Shown here: positions 59,270 to 64,000 of the stretch, piece by piece
Layout: each line of letters starts with the position of its first letter
Numbering within the stretch: position 1 is the first letter of the stretch
From: Symbiodinium natans
Taxonomy: Eukaryota; Sar; Dinophyceae; Suessiales; Symbiodiniaceae
Length of the DNA: 64,000 nt
Direction: 5' to 3'
Assembly (NCBI GenBank): GCA_905221605.1
Contig: CAJNDS010002410.1
Coordinates: 20,652-84,651, forward strand
Notes under the pieces: model-generated
The model's database searches: none
What the model was told of the DNA's origin: nothing
The model's input: the letters and a program-made list of their open reading frames with translations, nothing else
Made by a program: the position numbers and the translations under genes

Positions 59270-62200
59270 TCACTCTGCTGCCTCGGTGGCGGCCAGAGCG
59301 CCAGCTCCTCCGAGGTGTCGGGCGTCCTCTTGCACCGTTAAGGCTTCTGCGCTCGGAGCCGCTTCCTCGTCGGCCGCGAAGGGCTGCGAACTCTCCATCC
59401 TTGCGAAGTTCCTCGGGGTCTTCATTCTTGTCATGTAGGAATAGATGCAGGCCGCCAAGACGGCAAGCAGCAGACTGCAGACCACCACTTTGGATCGGAA
59501 AATGTGCAAAGTGTCTGTGGCCTCCGGATCGCTTCCGAGACGCACTGGCCCTGTTGGCCCTGCTGGCCTTGTTGGCCCTGCTGGCGATCTGGGCACCTGG
59601 TAGCGTGCTTCTGGATGGGTTGTTTGGGAGGAGAGATCTTCGCATGGCAGGAGATCTCCAGAGGAGGAGGCGCATTCGCAGATGCCCTTTGCCAAGTTGC
59701 AGCTGCCAGCCGCAGGGCAAGTCTGTGGGCATGCCAAAGGCATGGAGGCGCCAGGAGCCATTCCAAGGAGTCCAAGGTCCACCTGGTAGGCTTCACCCAC
59801 CGTCTTGCGAAACTGCTGCAGCATGGGCACCGACACCGCATTCGGACTGTCAGTGTCCTCGACCAGAAATGAGGCAGCTCCGCTAAAACCCATCACCTCT
59901 GGAAACTTTACGGACTGGGCTTTCGCCGCGGGCAAGGAGTAAACACCTGGCGCGTTTGCAATGCAGTTGAAGTACAATGTGTGAGTGCCTCCCCACATGT
60001 ATGCGCTTTGCCAGCGTACGGAATCTCTTCTTACTGTTCGCTGCCAGGATCGGCCCAAGAGCAGGCCCCAGAAGAAGTCCTTGTCACCTGAGGGATCTTT
60101 GCCAGCCACGGCTGCCCCCACAGCTAAGTTATCGTCCAAAGGTTCCAGGCCCGCCGGAACCAGGTCCATGACCTCAACCTCGTGCAAATCATCTGGAGCT
60201 GTTACCTGAATGGTGACGCACAGCAGCTGTCCGGGTTCTGCAATGTGCACCGCAGGTCCACGGCATCGGCCAGCGGCATCGAGCTTCTGCACGATCTTCT
60301 GCACCATGATGCCTCTGAATTGGGGCTCCAGAAAGGGCTTCACGGGGATGAGGTCGATGGCATAGCTCACAATGGCCAGGCCACTGCCCGGGCCAACCTG
60401 GATCTCCAGGTCCATGCCGCTCTTTGGAAGCGTGTCTGGAAGCTCACTCCATGGCCAGGCCGTCCATACTGTCAGCAGCTTGGGAGGCGTCGACCGAAGC
60501 TCGACGTTGAGCAGGGTGTCGGCTTGTGCCATGATTTGAAGTGGAATGTCTGCATCACTTGAAGAGCCTGATGCAGCATCGAACGCGAGAAGGCTCACCG
60601 AAGCCATGATCAGGTCCCTGGGAGGCAAGCTGCGTTGCCACGGGCTCCTGTCGGTCGAGAGAAGCTGGCCCGCCACAAGCGGGGCCATGGGATTCTCGGC
60701 ATACTTTGGCAAGCCGGACCAAAGCCACAGCGAGAGTGACTGAATCCACCGGCTGGCAGCATGCATACTTCCTTCCGCCTCGGCAACGTATGCGGTCGGG
60801 CCCTGCACTCGTATGCGACCCACCAAAGCTTCAGCCGTCACGTAGGCACGACGGTCTGCGCCAAAGGCAGGCAGCAGGCCGCGGCGTAGCTCCGCTGAGG
60901 CAATGCGCGTCAGGATGTCCAGCTCGCTGCCTTTAGGACCGGTGATGGCTGTGCGAAGTAGCTCCTCCCAAAAAGGTTGAAGATCCTGCCTGGATTGTGC
61001 AGGGGGATGTGCTAGGAAGAACATGGCCAGGTGCCACTGGCCGATGTAGCTTACAAAAGACATGTCATTGAGGCAGCACCTCATCCAGTCTTCCTGCTGT
61101 TTCTGCAGAGCCTTCAGCGCAGCCTCCAAAAGAACTCCTTGATCCAATGGTGCCCAGCTTACCGGCACGAGGCCGAGAGCTTGGGCCACGCGCGTTGTGA
61201 GCAGAGCCAGGCTGTTCAGGAGCAGATGGGGTCGCTGCTCGGGCTGCTCGGATCGCTGCTCCGGTGGTGCATTCACCATTCCAAGTCCTGGCACAACGTA
61301 CCTGGGCAGCCTCTCCTCAGCGGCAGCTATGGCAGCGGCAAGACCCTCGTGCGAAGCCGCGAGGCCATAACCTACGTGCAAGATGAGGCCCCCGAGCAGC
61401 AAAGCCAGGATGTCTTCGCCCAGGGGCTGCCATTGCTCGTAGGATCTCGGTGCCAACTCCAACAAGGCAGCGAGAAGAGGGGCCTGAAAACCCACAGACG
61501 CCGAGAAGGACATCTCACCAGATCCGGGAACAGCGTTTAGAGGTGCAACCGCCTCTTTGCGCACGGAGCTCTGCGAGGGATTGGCCCTGATGCTTGTCGT
61601 TGAGGCCATGCGCACGCCCTGCTGCTGCACCTCCACATCGATGTGTGCTGCTACAGCATCCAGGACGGATTTTGTCCTGGCATCCTTGATGTTGAAGACG
61701 ACATACGCTGGACCCACAGAGACGTCTGATGCAAAGGTGAAGCGGACCTCGGTCGAGGTTGAGGTCATCGTGATCGGCTGCTCTGCCTTATCTAGAAGTC
61801 GAAGGTTCTGCACGTTGACAGCTTCCACGAGGAGGGCGCGGGACGTTTCGCCGACCATTGCAGCCTGGATCGACACGCCCATTCGGCAAACATCCAGGAA
61901 GCGCAGGATCCTTGGCAGCAGTGGCTTGCCATACACGGGCTGCGAAGTCTGCACAGAGGATTCGGCGGCCCCCCAAGACCATCCGCCGTTGTCATCGCGG
62001 GACACTGCGACCACCCGAATCACGTACGTGGACAAATCCTGAGGTAGCCGGACTCGAGTTGTCCAGGAGTTGGTGCCAGGTTCAAGTAGTGCTCGATTCA
62101 GTGCGACCAGCTTGGCGAACCGCTGCCGGAGCACCACTCCCGACCCCTCTGAAGCTTCCAGAGCTTCTGGTGTCCTGTCGGCATCGGATGTAGCTGGCAC

Positions 62201-63935
62201 CGGAGCGCTCTCCATGAGAGCCATGGGTGCGGCCATTCCCTTTGCCATCATCAATGGCCCGCTCCCGGCAGCAAAGTCCTCAGCCAGGGGTGACCGAGGG
62301 AACTCCGTCAGTGCCTGTCCCCAGCGTTCCAGGTAGTCATCATCGTCCAGCGCCGACTCGTCTGTGCGCCGCAAGGAGATGGGCCAGCTGAGGAAGCCCA
62401 TCCATGGGTTCTGCTCCACCCGCTCCCGGACGACTTGGGTGGCCTGGCGGAGTATTAGGGTAGCTCCCGTGCTGTTATTGTTATTTCATTGTCAGATGGG
62501 TCTTCTTCTGTTATGATGTTGCCAGGTTATCACGTGATCATGTCAACCCTGAGCTTGGGCATTCGCTGGTTCGGGAGCGAAGTGTAGCCGCACATGTCCC
62601 ATCCACCTCAGGGGCCGTTTGCCTGAGTCTGCCTTTCATGCTGAGGAGGGTTCGAGCCCACAGGGTCTGCCGTCCACAGAAAACCAAAACAAGCCCCAAA
62701 AAAACCTAAACCCTAAACCCTAAGGGCCCTAAAGGCCCTAAACCCTAAAACAGACCGGCCTTGTGGAGCGATTGCCCAGAGGAGATGCCATCAAGGGAGG
62801 TCACAACATGCCAGCGGGGTCCGCGCGCTTCGACCTTGCTGGGCTCAAAAGCCTTCAAGGGATCTTGCAGCTTCGACGGGCGGAGGTCCAGCCAAGCCTT
62901 GTCGACCACCATCACTGCCATCTCTGACTGACCCTCCCCACTGACCTTGACCTCGATCTCAACATCACTACCAGGAGCTGTGATGGCGGCATGCGGAGCC
63001 ACATGCACCTTTAAGGAACTGTGCGATCGGGAAATGTTTAGCGTCACCTCCTGATGCGCCCATATGGGTGCAGCGTCGGGGTAGTGAACAGAGCGCGGAA
63101 CACTCTTGAAAATCGAGCTCGGGTCTTCTGTGCTGCAGGCAAAGATGTGAACCTGGCAAAGGGGCATTGGGCAGTCTTGCTCCATCATGGTGCCAAGTGA
63201 GACTGTTTGGCTGCTGGTGACGCTCTCGACATTAAGGACAGCAGGCTGATCGCCCCATAAGATCAGCAATCGAGACTTCACGGCCAATGGGTTCCATACC
63301 TCCAAGTGTATGGTTTCACCGATTTCGTAGGCCGGCTTGCTCGGCTTCACCTCGAAGCGCTCGAAGATGTTTGGTGAAGCCACTGGTCGGCGACTCCAAT
63401 CCTTCTTTGTCTGCCCCACGAAGGTACAACCATAGATAAGCTGCATGCCCGCTTTTCCGCGCACATCAATCTGTGCGACGAGGACATACTTGTCCACTTG
63501 AGGCATCCTAAACTGGCAGACTGCTGGGGAGTGCAAGGAGATCCCACCCCGACACACCCGTTCATCCACAAAGCTGTCGGGGGTCAAGGCTTGCTTCCTC
63601 GCCTGGACGTGCACCCAATCCATGCAGCTGCCTTGCCCATGTATGCCCGAAGCATCCACCGGAAAGGGGATCAGGAAGACTTTGGCAGCATCCGGACCAG
63701 TTGAGATGCCCCAACTCTCGTCCGGGAAGTTTGCCTTCAACTCCACCCAGACTGTGAAGTCTTGTTCTGGAAGGGGTCCTTGAACGCCCGCAAGACCTGC
63801 GGATGTCCTGACTTCCACCTCATAGGGGCTCAAGCGGACCGGAAGCTTCTGTGACTGGACGAGAAGTTCACCGGTCGGCCCACGCGAGGAGACCTTGATG
63901 GAGAGCTCATCCCCCAACTTGGGCGTCCAAGCCAC
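59270..63935 (-). CDS. Alpha-2-macroglobulin-like protein, membrane-anchored, 5' partial
   Basis: Two exons in the window: 63935-62760 and 62443-59270, joined by a 316-nt intron with GC donor (CACAAG|GCCGGT) and AG|GCC acceptor. The first exon opens at an AG|GTG acceptor, so the signal peptide and early macroglobulin domains lie beyond 64000. Its end (VDKAWLDLRPSKLQDPLKAF) matches the block before the bait region in bacterial-type macroglobulins. The second exon carries the family block SWTTRVRLPQDLSTYVIRVV and a helical thioester-like domain. At the thioester position (plus 61427-61455) the protein reads APRSYEQW instead of GCxEQ: the Cys is missing. Near the C-terminus come an EGF-like Cys cluster (CPQTCPAAGSCNLAKGICEC), a short Pro-Gly-Thr stretch, one membrane helix (VVVCSLLLAVLAACIYSYM) and an acidic cytoplasmic tail. 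Likely a cell-surface protease-binding or adhesion protein; covalent trapping is not expected. Confidence 0.85.
62703..62749. repeat. Telomere-like block inside the macroglobulin intron
   Basis: Four CCCTAAA-type units with an inserted GGGCCCTAAAGGCCC palindrome, next to the GC donor of the intron 62759-62444. Confidence 0.95.
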
Positions 63936-64000
63936 CTGGCAGTGTACGAGAATCAGGGACCCCCCAAAAAAAAGACCCCCCCCCCCCCCAATAGTAGGAT
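63936..64000. other. Start of an upstream intron of the macroglobulin gene
   Basis: After the AG acceptor come A and C homopolymers and AATAGTAGGAT, an 11-nt match to the interior of the inverted-repeat element at 41286-41409. The window ends here. Confidence 0.6.

Overview
The window looks like nuclear DNA of a dinoflagellate, most likely from the symbiodiniacean/suessialean group (inference). Three things point there. Protein-coding exons reconstruct into 23 introns whose acceptors all read AG|G, and whose donors are mostly GC (15), with some GT (5) and GA (3). TTTAGGG/CCCTAAA heptamer blocks are scattered through introns and intergenic DNA. Every recognisable gene lies on the minus strand, as in the unidirectional gene blocks of dinoflagellates.

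Layout in the direction of transcription (high to low coordinates): an alpha-2-macroglobulin-like membrane-anchored protein (63935 to 59270, 5' end outside the window); a possible zinc-finger-like gene with an in-frame TGA (58649 to 57516); a gene-poor stretch; a complete full-length ABCB/P-glycoprotein-type transporter (51597 to 45750); about 10 kb with no recognisable gene; a possible SH3-like-repeat protein (35726 to 34899); WD40-repeat exons (32617 to 32091 and 29797 to 28372) that bracket a secreted haem peroxidase (31537 to 30054); a casein kinase 1 gene split into at least 13 small exons (28278 to 24766); a LIM-domain protein (20099 to 18563); two isolated exons of an unidentified protein (13924 and 11241); a degenerate polyphosphate-glucokinase/ROK-like protein (10713 to 9196); and an EF-hand plus thioredoxin protein (9129 to 8432). 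The first 8.4 kb show no gene I can support.

The genes do not form a pathway; the order looks like ordinary eukaryotic neighbours. The most interesting signal is in the introns. One 104-nt intron of the transporter is, end to end, a short element with terminal inverted repeats, and a relative of it sits inside another intron of the same gene. Another intron of the same gene carries near-copies of one exon segment at both ends, and a kinase intron is flanked by a 7-nt direct repeat. These are the marks expected of introns gained from small inverted-repeat transposons (introners). Other inverted-repeat elements and telomere-like blocks occur between genes. All exon models were made by eye from conserved protein motifs and phase agreement; no transcript was available.
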